A stretch of 29,031 bases of DNA from positions 1-29,031 of the forward strand of contig CAZJHX010000138.1 of the NCBI GenBank assembly GCA_964545715.1, written 5' to 3'. The notes below the pieces were generated by a model that searched no databases, was not told the DNA's origin, and worked only from the letters and a program-made list of their open reading frames with translations. This document shows, piece after piece, positions 1 through 7,897 of the stretch; positions within the stretch are counted from its first letter, which is position 1, and each line of letters begins with the position of its first letter. Source of the stretch: CAZJHX01 sp964545715 (GTDB lineage: Bacteria; Myxococcota_A; UBA9042; GCA-2863065). The position numbers were made by a program, and so were the translations under genes.

Positions 1-109
1 CGGCGCGGACACCACCGACACCGGCGCGGACACGACCGACACCGGCGCGGACACCACCGATACCGGCGCTGACACGACCGACACCGGCGCGGACACGACC
101 GACACCGGC
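1..109 (+). repeat. 21-bp in-frame tandem repeat (GADTTDT linker)
   Basis: About five copies of a 21-base unit (ggcgcggacaccaccgacac plus one base) run from the window edge to about base 109. They differ mainly at third positions (acc/acg, gac/gat, gcg/gct). The unit is a multiple of three, so copy-number change would lengthen or shorten the linker without a frameshift. More copies may lie outside the window. Confidence 0.85.
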
Positions 110-1399
110 GGCGGCGACGACGGCAACAACAGCTTTGAAGAGGCCGTGGAGCTGACGTTTGGCGAGGCGGTCGAAGAGACGTTGAACCCGACCGCGGACA
201 CGGACTACTTCTCGTTTGCCGGCACCAAGGGCCAGGTTGTGGGTCTGGAGATCTTCGCGCAGGACATCCCGTTCGAGGCCATCGCCATCGACACGGTGAT
301 GACGCTGTACGACGAGGGCAAGAACCAGATCGCGCTGAACGACGATCCGTTCCCGCGCTCCACCAACGACAGCCGCATCTACACGATCCTGCCGGCCGAC
401 GGCACCTACTACGTCGAGGTGGAGGAGTGCACCACGTGGCTGAAGAAGACCGGCTTCCCGGGCGCGTGCGCGGACCCGATCGACAAGAAGAAGACCGGCT
501 ACCAGGTCGGCGTGTTTGAGCTGACGGGAGAAGAGGACAACAACGTGGTCGACGCGGAGACCGGCAACACGGCGGACGACGCCAACGCGGTGACCTATGG
601 CAAGAACACGGACGGCAACTACCTGCTGACGATCGGCTGGGGCACCTTCGCGGACGAGACCGACGTGGACGTGTACGCCTTCAACATCCCGGAGGACGTG
701 CCGGTCAACTCGGGCCGCTCGACGGGCAACTTTGAGTGGTACCCGGGCGGCGTGGACGGCAACGGGTCCAGCAGCAGCATCGGCGCGACGTGGATCGCGT
801 CCGCCGAGGCGCCTGACGTCATGATCGCGTGGACGGATGGCGACAGCGGTGAGTCGCTTCAGCCGCCGCTGGACTTCGGGGCCGACTACCTGCTGTTCAT
901 CAGCCACCCGGGCGGCGCGGCGGGCGCCAACGACTTCTACTTCTTCAACCACAGCTTTGGCGGCTCCAACCCGCTGGAGCTGGACGACGAGGGCAACAAC
1001 GCGCTGGAGACGGCTGAGGCGCTGGTGGACAGCCCGGACGATGCGGGGCACCACTTCTTCATCGAGGGCGACATCACCGAGGCCGGCGTGGACGTGGACC
1101 ACTTCACGTTTGAGCTGTCCGAGCTGCTTGGCGAGGGCACCACCATCAACGTGGCGTGCGGCGCCCAGCGGTCGGGCTCAGGCCTGCGCCAGTTTCAGTT
1201 CACGCTGCTGGACGCCGAGGGCAACGGCCTGCCGGGCGGCAAGCAGATCGAGAGCGCCAAAGAGGACGCATCGATTCTGGACATGAAACTGCCGGCGGGC
1301 GCCACGTCGCTGCTGCTGAAGGTGGAGGCCGGCTCGCAGGCGGAGGGCGTGACCAGCACGTTCTACCGCTGCGGCGTCCACGTTCTGCTGCCCCAGTAG
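2..1399 (+). CDS. Secreted PPC-domain repeat protein, 5' end outside the window
   Basis: The frame is open from the window edge, so the true start and any signal peptide are missing; 465 residues are visible. The first ~36 residues are a low-complexity linker of GADTTDT units, then Gly/Asp/Asn. After it come three modules that resemble pre-peptidase C-terminal (PPC) beta domains. Each begins with a D-x-D-x-[FY] signature: ADTDYFSF (about base 200), ETDVDVYAF (about base 660) and GVDVDHFTF (about base 1085). The first also has the typical DTVMTLYD and GTYYVEVEE strands. PPC domains are non-catalytic secreted modules often attached to proteases, but no protease domain is visible here. The Thr/Asp/Gly linker resembles the one after the lipid anchor of the lipoprotein at 4215-6653, so a surface lipoprotein is a reasonable guess. 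A GTG at 146 is in frame but lies inside the domain region and is unlikely to be the start. Confidence 0.8.
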   Translation, partial: GADTTDTGADTTDTGADTTDTGADTTDTGADTTDTGGGDDGNNSFEEAVELTFGEAVEETLNPTADTDYFSFAGTKGQVVGLEIFAQDIPFEAIAIDTVMTLYDEGKNQIALNDDPFPRSTNDSRIYTILPADGTYYVEVEECTTWLKKTGFPGACADPIDKKKTGYQVGVFELTGEEDNNVVDAETGNTADDANAVTYGKNTDGNYLLTIGWGTFADETDVDVYAFNIPEDVPVNSGRSTGNFEWYPGGVDGNGSSSSIGATWIASAEAPDVMIAWTDGDSGESLQPPLDFGADYLLFISHPGGAAGANDFYFFNHSFGGSNPLELDDEGNNALETAEALVDSPDDAGHHFFIEGDITEAGVDVDHFTFELSELLGEGTTINVACGAQRSGSGLRQFQFTLLDAEGNGLPGGKQIESAKEDASILDMKLPAGATSLLLKVEAGSQAEGVTSTFYRCGVHVLLPQ

Positions 1400-1442
1400 C
1401 CTGCTCCCCCAACCAGTAAGCGAACAAACGTTCCATTCCTGA

Positions 1443-1472
1443 TTGACACACCACCAGAACGCCCGGTACGTT
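1443..1472 (+). promoter_or_regulatory. Candidate sigma-70-type promoter of the S8 protease gene
   Basis: A perfect TTGACA (1443-1448) is followed after 18 bases by a weak TACGTT (1467-1472). It sits about 70 bases upstream of the protease start in the 142-base gap after the PPC protein. The -10 matches the consensus at only three of six positions, so this is tentative. Confidence 0.3.
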
Positions 1473-1541
1473 AGCGCCTGACACAAGCTGCACCTCCGTA
1501 GCTGGGTTGATTTTGCTGTTGTTGTTGATTGGGGGTGACCG

Positions 1542-4205
1542 TTGCGGCGTGCAATCGTATGTGCCGTTCTCTTTCTAGCGCCTGAGCTCTGCGCTCAGAC
1601 CCTTGGGTCCTTTCAAACGCTGACGCGCGAGATGCCTGTGCTCGTCGATGACCGCGGGCTAACCGTAACGATGAGCCCTGGCGCAACCGAAAGCGACGTC
1701 ATGGCGCTGGTGCAGGCTGCGGCCGGCCCCGCTGTCATTCAGATGCGCGGAACGGCGCGCCGGCTTCTGTATATCCAGTTGGAGACCGCGCCGTGGTCGA
1801 TTCACGGGCTGGTGCGGATCCTGTCACGCCAGCCGCTCGTCGAGCACGCCATGATCGGCGTTCAGACGCCCGACGGTGTCGGGATGGGCCTGACCGATGA
1901 GGTGCTGGTCGACGCCGACTCGGAGGTGGTGAACGAAGCCGCGCTCGTGAATCTGGCGATGCGGCTGGGGGCCGTGGTGCTGGACGAGCTGCCCTGGGGC
2001 GCGGGATATCTGCTGAGGCTGCCGGGCGCCAACGCCAAGGACCTGTTTGCGCTGTGCGACGCGCTCGAATACGTGACCGGCGTGACGGACGCGCACCCGA
2101 ACTTTGTGCGCGTCATGGTGCCGCGCTACTTCCCCAACGACCCCAAGTTTGACGACCAGTGGTACCTGCACAACCACGGTCAAGGTGGCGACGTAGACGT
2201 CGATGTCGACGCCCCGGAGGCGTGGGACCTGACGATGGGCAGCCTGGACATCCGCCTGGCGGTGCTGGATACGGGCTACGACCTGACCCACGAGGACCTG
2301 CAGGGCGAGGGCAAGGTGCTGTTTCCGTGGGACTTTGACGGCAACGACGACGATCCCTCCACCTTCTACTATGACGAGCCTCACGGTACGCCGGTGGCCG
2401 GCGTGGTGGCGGCCAACGCGGACAACGGCATCGGCGTCGCCGGCGCGTGCCCCAAGTGCAGCATCATCCCGATCAAGTGGGGGCCCAGCGAGTACGAGCA
2501 TATCGCCTCGTTTGAGCATGCGGCGGACAACGGCGCCCACGCCATGAACAACAGCTGGGGCTACAACTACCCGTCCAACTCGGTGCACAACGCCATCGAG
2601 GCGGCGCACAAATGGGGCCGCGGCGGCAAGGGGACATTGATCCTGTTTGCGGCGGGCAACTCGGACTACGACATCGACAAGGCCGACGACATCTCGGCGA
2701 GTCCGTCCGCCTTCACAGTCTCCGCGCTGACCGGGTTCAACAGCGGGTCCGGGTACAGCAACTACGGCAAGTCAGTCGAGATCTCAGCGCCGGTCAACGG
2801 CAACTGGGGGGTGACGACGACGGACGAGATGGGCAACGCCGGGTACAGCAACGGCAACTACGCCGGCAGCTTTGGCGGGACGAGCGCGGCCTGCCCGGAG
2901 GTCGCCGGGGTGGCCGGGCTGGTCTTCGCGGCCAATCCGGAGCTGCTGGCCAGCCAGGTCTGGCAGATCCTGATCGACACCGCCGACAAGGAAGGCAAGA
3001 GCCAGTACGACGCCAACGGCCACAACATCTACTACGGCTACGGGCGCGTGAACGCGTTCAAGGCGGTCAGCGTCGCCAGCGGTGAGGAGCCGCAGGAGCC
3101 CCCGGACGGCGGGCCACCTCCCGGCGGCTGCAACGAGCTGGTCGATTGCTGGAACAAGTGCGGCAAGGGCGACGGCGCGGACGCGTGCAAGGACGCGTGC
3201 AAAGCCGGCACCACGGAGCAGGGTGTCGCTCAGTTTGAGGCGATCGTAACGTGCATGACCGACGCCGGCTGCTATGAAGCGGGTCTGGACCAGAACGCGC
3301 TGAACCAGTGCGCGCAGACCAACTGCAAGTCCGTGATGGACGCATGCTACTCCAACAGCGGCGGCGGTGGCGGCGGTGGCGGCGGAGGCGGAGGCGGCTC
3401 GAACAGCTGCGCCGGCTTCTGTGGCGGCGAGACGTCAGGCGGCTGCTGGTGCGACGATCAATGCGCCGGGTACGGGGACTGCTGCGCGGACATCTGCGAA
3501 CAATGTGGAATCAACTGCGGCCCGGGTGAGCAGCCCGGCGGAGACGATCCACCGCCGCCGGCCGACGATCCGCCACCGGCCGATCCGCCACCGGCCGATC
3601 CGCCACCACCGGCCGACGATCCACCGCCGCCGGCCGATGATCCGCCGCCACCCGCAGACGATCCACCGCCGCCGGCCGACGATCCGCCGCCGCCGGTCGA
3701 CGATCCGCCGTCCGACGTGGACGATCCGCCGCCCGCGGAGCCCCCGACGGGCGGTGAGCCCCCGCCGGACGGCGTGCTGGTGTCGTCTGTGGGGCAAGCC
3801 TGCATCGTCGGCGGAGCCCAGTGCGGCGCCGACTCGATCTGCCAGCGGACCGCCCGCGACAGCACCGACGGGATCTGCGCCACGCCCGGGGCCTACATGA
3901 TCGGGACGCAGTGCACCACCGATGACGACTGCTCCACGCGCTTCTGTGAAGAGATACCGAGCGGCTACCGGCTGTGTCTGCAGCCCTGCTATGCGCTGCC
4001 GGGGGCATGCCCGGGCTCGGTGTGCGCCGGGCTGCCGCACATCGTCAACATCGGTGCGTGCAGGCTGGGAGGCCCGCCGTCGCCCATGCTCGAGCCGGAG
4101 GCTGTGTCGGGGTGCAGCGCCGCGCCGGGTCCTGTGACGCCGGCCGGGCTGCCGTGGCTGTTAGCCACCTTGTTGGGAGGGATCGCCTGGTTCAGGCGAG
4201 AGTAG
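1542..4205 (+). CDS. Secreted subtilisin-family (S8) serine protease with somatomedin-B-like domain and MYXO-CTERM-like tail
   Basis: This 887-residue protein starts at TTG, 6 bases after a GGGGG ribosome-binding run; no in-frame ATG is available before the signal peptide. Residues 1-19 look like a signal peptide (RR, hydrophobic core, LCA|Q). Residues ~30-195 form a propeptide-like region. The S8 catalytic domain (~200-512) carries Asp243 (VLDTGYD), His281 (HGTPVAG), oxyanion Asn373 (AAGN) and Ser448 (GGTSAACPEVAG), so it should be active. Then follow a Cys-rich segment (530-605), a 13-Gly run, a somatomedin-B-like domain (623-655), a DPPPPAD-type linker (~665-733) and a second Cys-rich segment (750-840). 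The C-terminus (857-887) has GCS, a hydrophobic stretch and FRRE, matching the MYXO-CTERM plan, so surface display or processed release is expected. Substrate is unknown. It converges on the lipoprotein gene with 9 bases between stop codons. Confidence 0.93.
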   Translation: MRRAIVCAVLFLAPELCAQTLGSFQTLTREMPVLVDDRGLTVTMSPGATESDVMALVQAAAGPAVIQMRGTARRLLYIQLETAPWSIHGLVRILSRQPLVEHAMIGVQTPDGVGMGLTDEVLVDADSEVVNEAALVNLAMRLGAVVLDELPWGAGYLLRLPGANAKDLFALCDALEYVTGVTDAHPNFVRVMVPRYFPNDPKFDDQWYLHNHGQGGDVDVDVDAPEAWDLTMGSLDIRLAVLDTGYDLTHEDLQGEGKVLFPWDFDGNDDDPSTFYYDEPHGTPVAGVVAANADNGIGVAGACPKCSIIPIKWGPSEYEHIASFEHAADNGAHAMNNSWGYNYPSNSVHNAIEAAHKWGRGGKGTLILFAAGNSDYDIDKADDISASPSAFTVSALTGFNSGSGYSNYGKSVEISAPVNGNWGVTTTDEMGNAGYSNGNYAGSFGGTSAACPEVAGVAGLVFAANPELLASQVWQILIDTADKEGKSQYDANGHNIYYGYGRVNAFKAVSVASGEEPQEPPDGGPPPGGCNELVDCWNKCGKGDGADACKDACKAGTTEQGVAQFEAIVTCMTDAGCYEAGLDQNALNQCAQTNCKSVMDACYSNSGGGGGGGGGGGGGSNSCAGFCGGETSGGCWCDDQCAGYGDCCADICEQCGINCGPGEQPGGDDPPPPADDPPPADPPPADPPPPADDPPPPADDPPPPADDPPPPADDPPPPVDDPPSDVDDPPPAEPPTGGEPPPDGVLVSSVGQACIVGGAQCGADSICQRTARDSTDGICATPGAYMIGTQCTTDDDCSTRFCEEIPSGYRLCLQPCYALPGACPGSVCAGLPHIVNIGACRLGGPPSPMLEPEAVSGCSAAPGPVTPAGLPWLLATLLGGIAWFRRE
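3534..3740 (+). repeat. Degenerate tandem repeat encoding a Pro/Asp-rich linker
   Basis: Repeats built on gatccaccgccgccggccgac, with 12-21-base periods, encode DPPPPAD-type units between the two Cys-rich parts of the S8 protease. Such a linker is expected to be extended, like a wall- or membrane-spanning stalk; that role is inferred. Confidence 0.8.
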
Positions 4206-4214
4206 CGCCTACGC

Positions 4215-6653
4215 TTAGCTGCCGGGGATGGTGCAGGTGCCGGACGGGTCGCCCTCGTTCTCGGCGATACAGTCCAAGCCGTCGATGCAGCCACCGAAGC
4301 CGAGGCCGCAGGTGTCGCCGGGGAAGCCGTCTTTGTAGCAGAGCGCCTCGGTCTGGGTGTCGTCCGCGTAGAAGCAGGTCGTGCCCGAGACACACCAACC
4401 GACGCCGTAACCACAGCTTTGCTGGGCCAGGCGGATGGGCTTGCAGGTGCCGAACTTGGCGTCCGCGTTGCCCTGGTTGCAGGCCAAGCCGGTTGCGCAG
4501 TAGCCGAACTGGTCACCGCAGAAGGCGTCCTCTTCCAGCTCGGAGGTGAGGCAGGCACCGATGGTGTCCTCCTCGGCCGCGAAGATGCAGATGCCCTCGT
4601 CAGTGCAGCCGCCCATGGCGACGCCACAGGGGTTGCCCACTTTCTTGTCCTCGTAGCACTGGAAGGAGACGGCTACGTCGCCCTCGAGCGCGGTGGCCCA
4701 GCACGCGCTGCCCTCCGCACACAGACCGATGCCGAAGCCGCACGCCTCGCCCGCCGCCTGCTGCGCATAGCACTGCGTGGTCGGATCGTCGCCCGAGGCG
4801 GGCAGGCAGTTGGCGTCGTCGCCACACAGGCCGGTGGCCACGCCGCTGCACGCCTCGCCGACCGCCACGTCCTTCACGCAGGTGAGGCCGCCCAGGTTCT
4901 CGTCCACAAAGACGCAGCTGGCGCCGTCATCGCAGGTCGCGATGCCGTTGCCGCACGCCTCGCCGCTGGCCACGGAGTCGTAGCACAGCGCATCGGTGTA
5001 GCCCTCGTTCAGCAGGCAGGTCTGGTTGGTCTCGTCGCAGAGCTCCTCCTTCAGCCAGCAGGAGCCGGTGGCGCCCTGTGAGGAGCACTGGAACTCGTCG
5101 TCGCAGACCAGGTCGCCCTCGCAGCTACCGCAGGAGCCGCCGCAGCCGTCGTCGCCGCACTCTTTGCCGTCGCACTTGGGCAGACACTCGCCGGGCACGC
5201 AGAGGAACTCGTCGCTGCACGTCTCATTGAGATCGCAGGTACCGCAGGAGCCGCCGCAGCCGTTGTCGCCGCAGGCCTTGTCCGTGCAATCGGGCGTGCA
5301 CTCGCCGCACGCCTCGACAAAGTCCTCGGCGCAGACGTCACACAGGTCGCTGCAGCAGTCGTTGAACTCGAAGCACTGGGCGTCGCACTGGCACTCGGCA
5401 AAGGCCGAGAACTCACCGCAGATGCCGGCGCAGCTACCCTCGGTCGGGGGCGTACCCTCGACGCAGGCGCCCTCCTGGCAGGACTCACCCTCAGCGCAGG
5501 TGCCGCACTCGCCGCCACAGCCGTCGTTGCCACAGGCCAGGCCCTCGCACTGCGGCTCACAGCCATCCTCGACGCACTGGCCGGTGGCGCAGGAGGTGCC
5601 GGGCGCGCAAACGCCGCACTGGCCGCCGCAGCCGTCGTCGCCGCACTCTTTGTTCTCGCACTGGGGCGCGCAGTCGCCGACGCACGCGCCGTCGTTGCAG
5701 ACCGTGCCCTCGTCGCAGGCGCCGCACTCGCCGCCGCAGCCGTCGGTGCCGCAGACCTTGCCGTCACAGTTGGGCACGCACTCGCCGCACGAGATGGGCG
5801 ACTCGCCGGACGGGTCCTCGGAGCCGTCAGTGCCGCAGTTGTAGTAGCCGCCGCCCGCATCCCAACCACACTTGGGCGCCTGGGCGCAGTCGACAACCTG
5901 AAGGGCGCCGTTCTCGCAGTAACGCAGGGTGTCGCCGGCGCAGCAGCCCTCAAAGCTGACGTCGCCGCAGTCCTCGGGGACCTCTTCCTCAACACACGCG
6001 CCTACGTCGTTGCAGATGGTGCCGGGCTCGCACAGGCCACAGCTGCCGCCGCACCCGTCGCCGCCACAGATCTTGTCGCCACACTCGGGTGTGCAGTTAC
6101 CGTCGACACACGCGCCGTTGGTGCAGTCGAAGCCGTCGGGACAGGCGCCGCACTGGCCGCCACAGCCGTCACCACCGCACTGCTTGTTGGCGCAGTCGGG
6201 GGTGCAGCCCTCGTCCTCGCAGATGCTCAGGTCGTTGCAGAACGAGCCGGGATCGCAGGTGCCGCAGCTGCCGCCACAGCCGTCGCTGCCGCACTGCTTG
6301 TTGTCGCACTTGGGCTTGCAGCCGCCGACGCAGAAGCCCGCGTCACTGCACTCCTGGGCGCCCGGGCACGTGCCGCAGCTGCCGCCACACCCGTCGTCAC
6401 CGCACTGCTTGTCGCCACACGCCGGGACGCAGCCCGTATCCGTCGTGCCGGTGTCCGTCGTGCCGGTGTCCGTCGTGCCGGTGTCCGTCGTGCCGGTGTC
6501 CGTCGTACCGGTGTCCGTCGTCGACGAGGTCGTGTCGGTCGGGTCGTCGTCGTCGCCGCCGGGCTCCCGTGTGTCGTCGGAACAAGCCGCTACAGAAGCG
6601 ACGAGGGCGATCATTGAGATCGCGTGAAAGATACGCCAACCGAATCGCTGCAT
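4215..6653 (-). CDS. Very large Cys-repeat surface lipoprotein with somatomedin-B-like domain
   Basis: This is an 812-residue predicted lipoprotein. The ATG at 6653 is chosen because GGTGGA precedes it at a good distance and it directly yields a signal peptide with lipobox VAAC (Cys24); a start at 6719 would put 22 odd residues before it. After the anchor come an acidic stretch and six TDTGT units. Nine ~37-residue modules follow, with the core C-x3-C-x4-C-x2-DGCGG-x-CG-x-C. Module 4 is followed by another Cys-rich insert (GCCAGDTLRYCENG...CGW). Module 7 is followed by a somatomedin-B-like domain (DNA ~5330-5440). The C-terminal third holds seven copies of a second ~45-residue module (G-x-x-CG-x-G-x3-C-x2-G-x-x-C). 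All cysteines suggest disulfide-rich export across the inner membrane. No enzyme domain is recognised; adhesion or binding is a guess. Confidence 0.88.
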   Translation of the reverse strand: MQRFGWRIFHAISMIALVASVAACSDDTREPGGDDDDPTDTTSSTTDTGTTDTGTTDTGTTDTGTTDTGTTDTGCVPACGDKQCGDDGCGGSCGTCPGAQECSDAGFCVGGCKPKCDNKQCGSDGCGGSCGTCDPGSFCNDLSICEDEGCTPDCANKQCGGDGCGGQCGACPDGFDCTNGACVDGNCTPECGDKICGGDGCGGSCGLCEPGTICNDVGACVEEEVPEDCGDVSFEGCCAGDTLRYCENGALQVVDCAQAPKCGWDAGGGYYNCGTDGSEDPSGESPISCGECVPNCDGKVCGTDGCGGECGACDEGTVCNDGACVGDCAPQCENKECGDDGCGGQCGVCAPGTSCATGQCVEDGCEPQCEGLACGNDGCGGECGTCAEGESCQEGACVEGTPPTEGSCAGICGEFSAFAECQCDAQCFEFNDCCSDLCDVCAEDFVEACGECTPDCTDKACGDNGCGGSCGTCDLNETCSDEFLCVPGECLPKCDGKECGDDGCGGSCGSCEGDLVCDDEFQCSSQGATGSCWLKEELCDETNQTCLLNEGYTDALCYDSVASGEACGNGIATCDDGASCVFVDENLGGLTCVKDVAVGEACSGVATGLCGDDANCLPASGDDPTTQCYAQQAAGEACGFGIGLCAEGSACWATALEGDVAVSFQCYEDKKVGNPCGVAMGGCTDEGICIFAAEEDTIGACLTSELEEDAFCGDQFGYCATGLACNQGNADAKFGTCKPIRLAQQSCGYGVGWCVSGTTCFYADDTQTEALCYKDGFPGDTCGLGFGGCIDGLDCIAENEGDPSGTCTIPGS
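6434..6521 (-). repeat. 15-bp in-frame tandem repeat (TDTGT linker)
   Basis: Six units of about 15 bases (plus strand ggtgtccgtcgtgcc) encode the TDTGT linker after the lipobox. Near-perfect identity between units suggests recent expansion and possible length variation between strains. Confidence 0.85.
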
Positions 6654-6684
6654 TGTTAGTCCACCCATCGTTAAGATCGGCCGG

Positions 6685-6712
6685 AGGGTATTCATCCCTT
6701 GCAGAAAGTCAA
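6685..6712 (-). promoter_or_regulatory. Candidate promoter of the Cys-repeat lipoprotein
   Basis: On the minus strand TTGACT (6712-6707) is followed after 16 bases by TACCCT (6690-6685), about 32 bases upstream of the chosen ATG. The -35 is good and the -10 poor, so support is modest. Confidence 0.25.
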
Positions 6713-6737
6713 CGAACAAAAACGAAGAGGTGTTGCG

Positions 6738-7724
6738 CTACGAGGGCTTGACGACCACGAGTGTGTGCAAGCGCTGGAGTCGCTCCGCCCAGCGCCCCTT
6801 GTAGGCCATCTCCATGCCGAGGTCGTACGCCTGCACGCCCTCCGCACACAGCCCGCGGATCATCTGCAACTGCACCTGGTTGCCGAGCCCGAAGGTGGCC
6901 AGACTTTCGTCGTAGCCGAGCTGAAACCCGCGGTACTGGTCGCCGAGGACCCCGCCAAAGACATAGGCCACGTCGCGACCGTCCAGCGTAGCGAAGCAGG
7001 CGCGCAGACCGCCGCGCGCTTGAGCACGACCGAGCGCGTCCGTATAAAACGCGCGATACCGGGGTGATGCCAGCACGCTCTGCCGGGCGCCATGCTTCCA
7101 GGACTGCGCCTCGACCTGCATGATGCGCGAGACCACGGCATCGATGGACCTGGCGCTGGTGATCGAGTCGAACGTCCCGCCGGCCGCGCAAAAGCGGCGC
7201 TCGTCACGACGCAGATTCCGCCGCAGCGCGTTGGAGCGCCGAGCCAGGAACCCGTCTACTCCGCCCTCCAGCGATGCGATCTGACAGCGAATACCGTCTC
7301 GCAGCACAACCCGATAGCGCCTGTCGAGTGCGATGGCCGCCGCGTTGGCCAGCCCGCGAGTGAGCCCGTGCAGCAGCGCAACCTGCCACTGCGACTCCCA
7401 CGCGGTAAGGGCGTCCCACAACAGCTGAACACAGACGCGCGTGTCAGTGCCCAAAATGGGTGACGCAAAGCCCCAATCGGACTCCATGGGCTGCAGATAA
7501 GGGCCCACCTGCTCGTGTACACCGTGCGTCAGCGCCAGCCAGTAGCCACCGCGCCTGACAACCAGCGGCCTGCGGCCCGGGTGCAGGTTGATCGCCGCCG
7601 AGACCGACCAGTCCCGAGCAGAGCAATACGCCGAGATGCCGGGCGTGCATAGTGCTGCCGCATCGTAGTCCGCGCCCAGCATTTCCAGGTCGGCGAATGT
7701 GTCGGCGTCCAAGTCCACACTCAC
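6738..7724 (-). CDS. GNAT-fold acyltransferase of the FemAB/BioF2-like (CelD) family
   Basis: This 328-residue soluble protein starts at GTG; there is no ATG in frame upstream before a stop. The C-terminal half reads as an Acetyltransf_6/FemAB-like GNAT domain: the basic helix SNALRRNLRRDERRF (~190-205), the VEAQSWKHG segment typical of this family (~225), RYRAFYTDAL, then DVAYVFGGVLGDQYRGFQLGYD and a final YDLGMEMAYKGRWAER strand-helix. Family members transfer acyl or aminoacyl groups and often serve in polysaccharide or peptidoglycan modification; the acceptor here cannot be told. It has no signal peptide, so it acts in the cytoplasm. It stands alone, reading in the same direction as the lipoprotein gene 85 bases downstream and divergently from the PEGA gene. 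Confidence 0.75.
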   Translation of the reverse strand: MSVDLDADTFADLEMLGADYDAAALCTPGISAYCSARDWSVSAAINLHPGRRPLVVRRGGYWLALTHGVHEQVGPYLQPMESDWGFASPILGTDTRVCVQLLWDALTAWESQWQVALLHGLTRGLANAAAIALDRRYRVVLRDGIRCQIASLEGGVDGFLARRSNALRRNLRRDERRFCAAGGTFDSITSARSIDAVVSRIMQVEAQSWKHGARQSVLASPRYRAFYTDALGRAQARGGLRACFATLDGRDVAYVFGGVLGDQYRGFQLGYDESLATFGLGNQVQLQMIRGLCAEGVQAYDLGMEMAYKGRWAERLQRLHTLVVVKPS

Positions 7725-7822
7725 AGGTTGCGGGGCCCACCCTGTCCTGTCAAAGGGGCCGGCGGCGGGGAAGAAGTTCAGAACGTCGTGCGTTGGAGGG
7801 CACGCAGCGCCAAAGATAACGC

Positions 7823-7852
7823 TTTACACGACGCCGCAGATGGGCGAATACT
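7823..7852 (+). promoter_or_regulatory. Candidate promoter of the PEGA-domain gene
   Basis: TTTACA (7823-7828) and AATACT (7847-7852) are separated by 18 bases and lie about 45 bases before the ATG at 7898. The -10 lies within the dyad at 7842-7859. Confidence 0.35.
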
Positions 7853-7859
7853 TTCGCCC
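7842..7859. promoter_or_regulatory. Inverted repeat overlapping the -10, possible operator
   Basis: GGGCGAA and TTCGCCC are perfect 7-base arms around TACT. The dyad covers the candidate -10, the usual placement for a repressor site. It lies in the 173-base divergent gap between the acyltransferase and PEGA genes. A small RNA hairpin is the alternative. Confidence 0.35.
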
Positions 7860-7897
7860 TCTTCAGATAAATGAGCACTGGGAAGAGGTAGCAGTAC

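Noticed and set aside
3534..3740. Possible CRISPR array (regularly spaced repeats)
   Set aside because: Repeats are contiguous, in frame and encode a Pro/Asp linker; there are no unique spacers.
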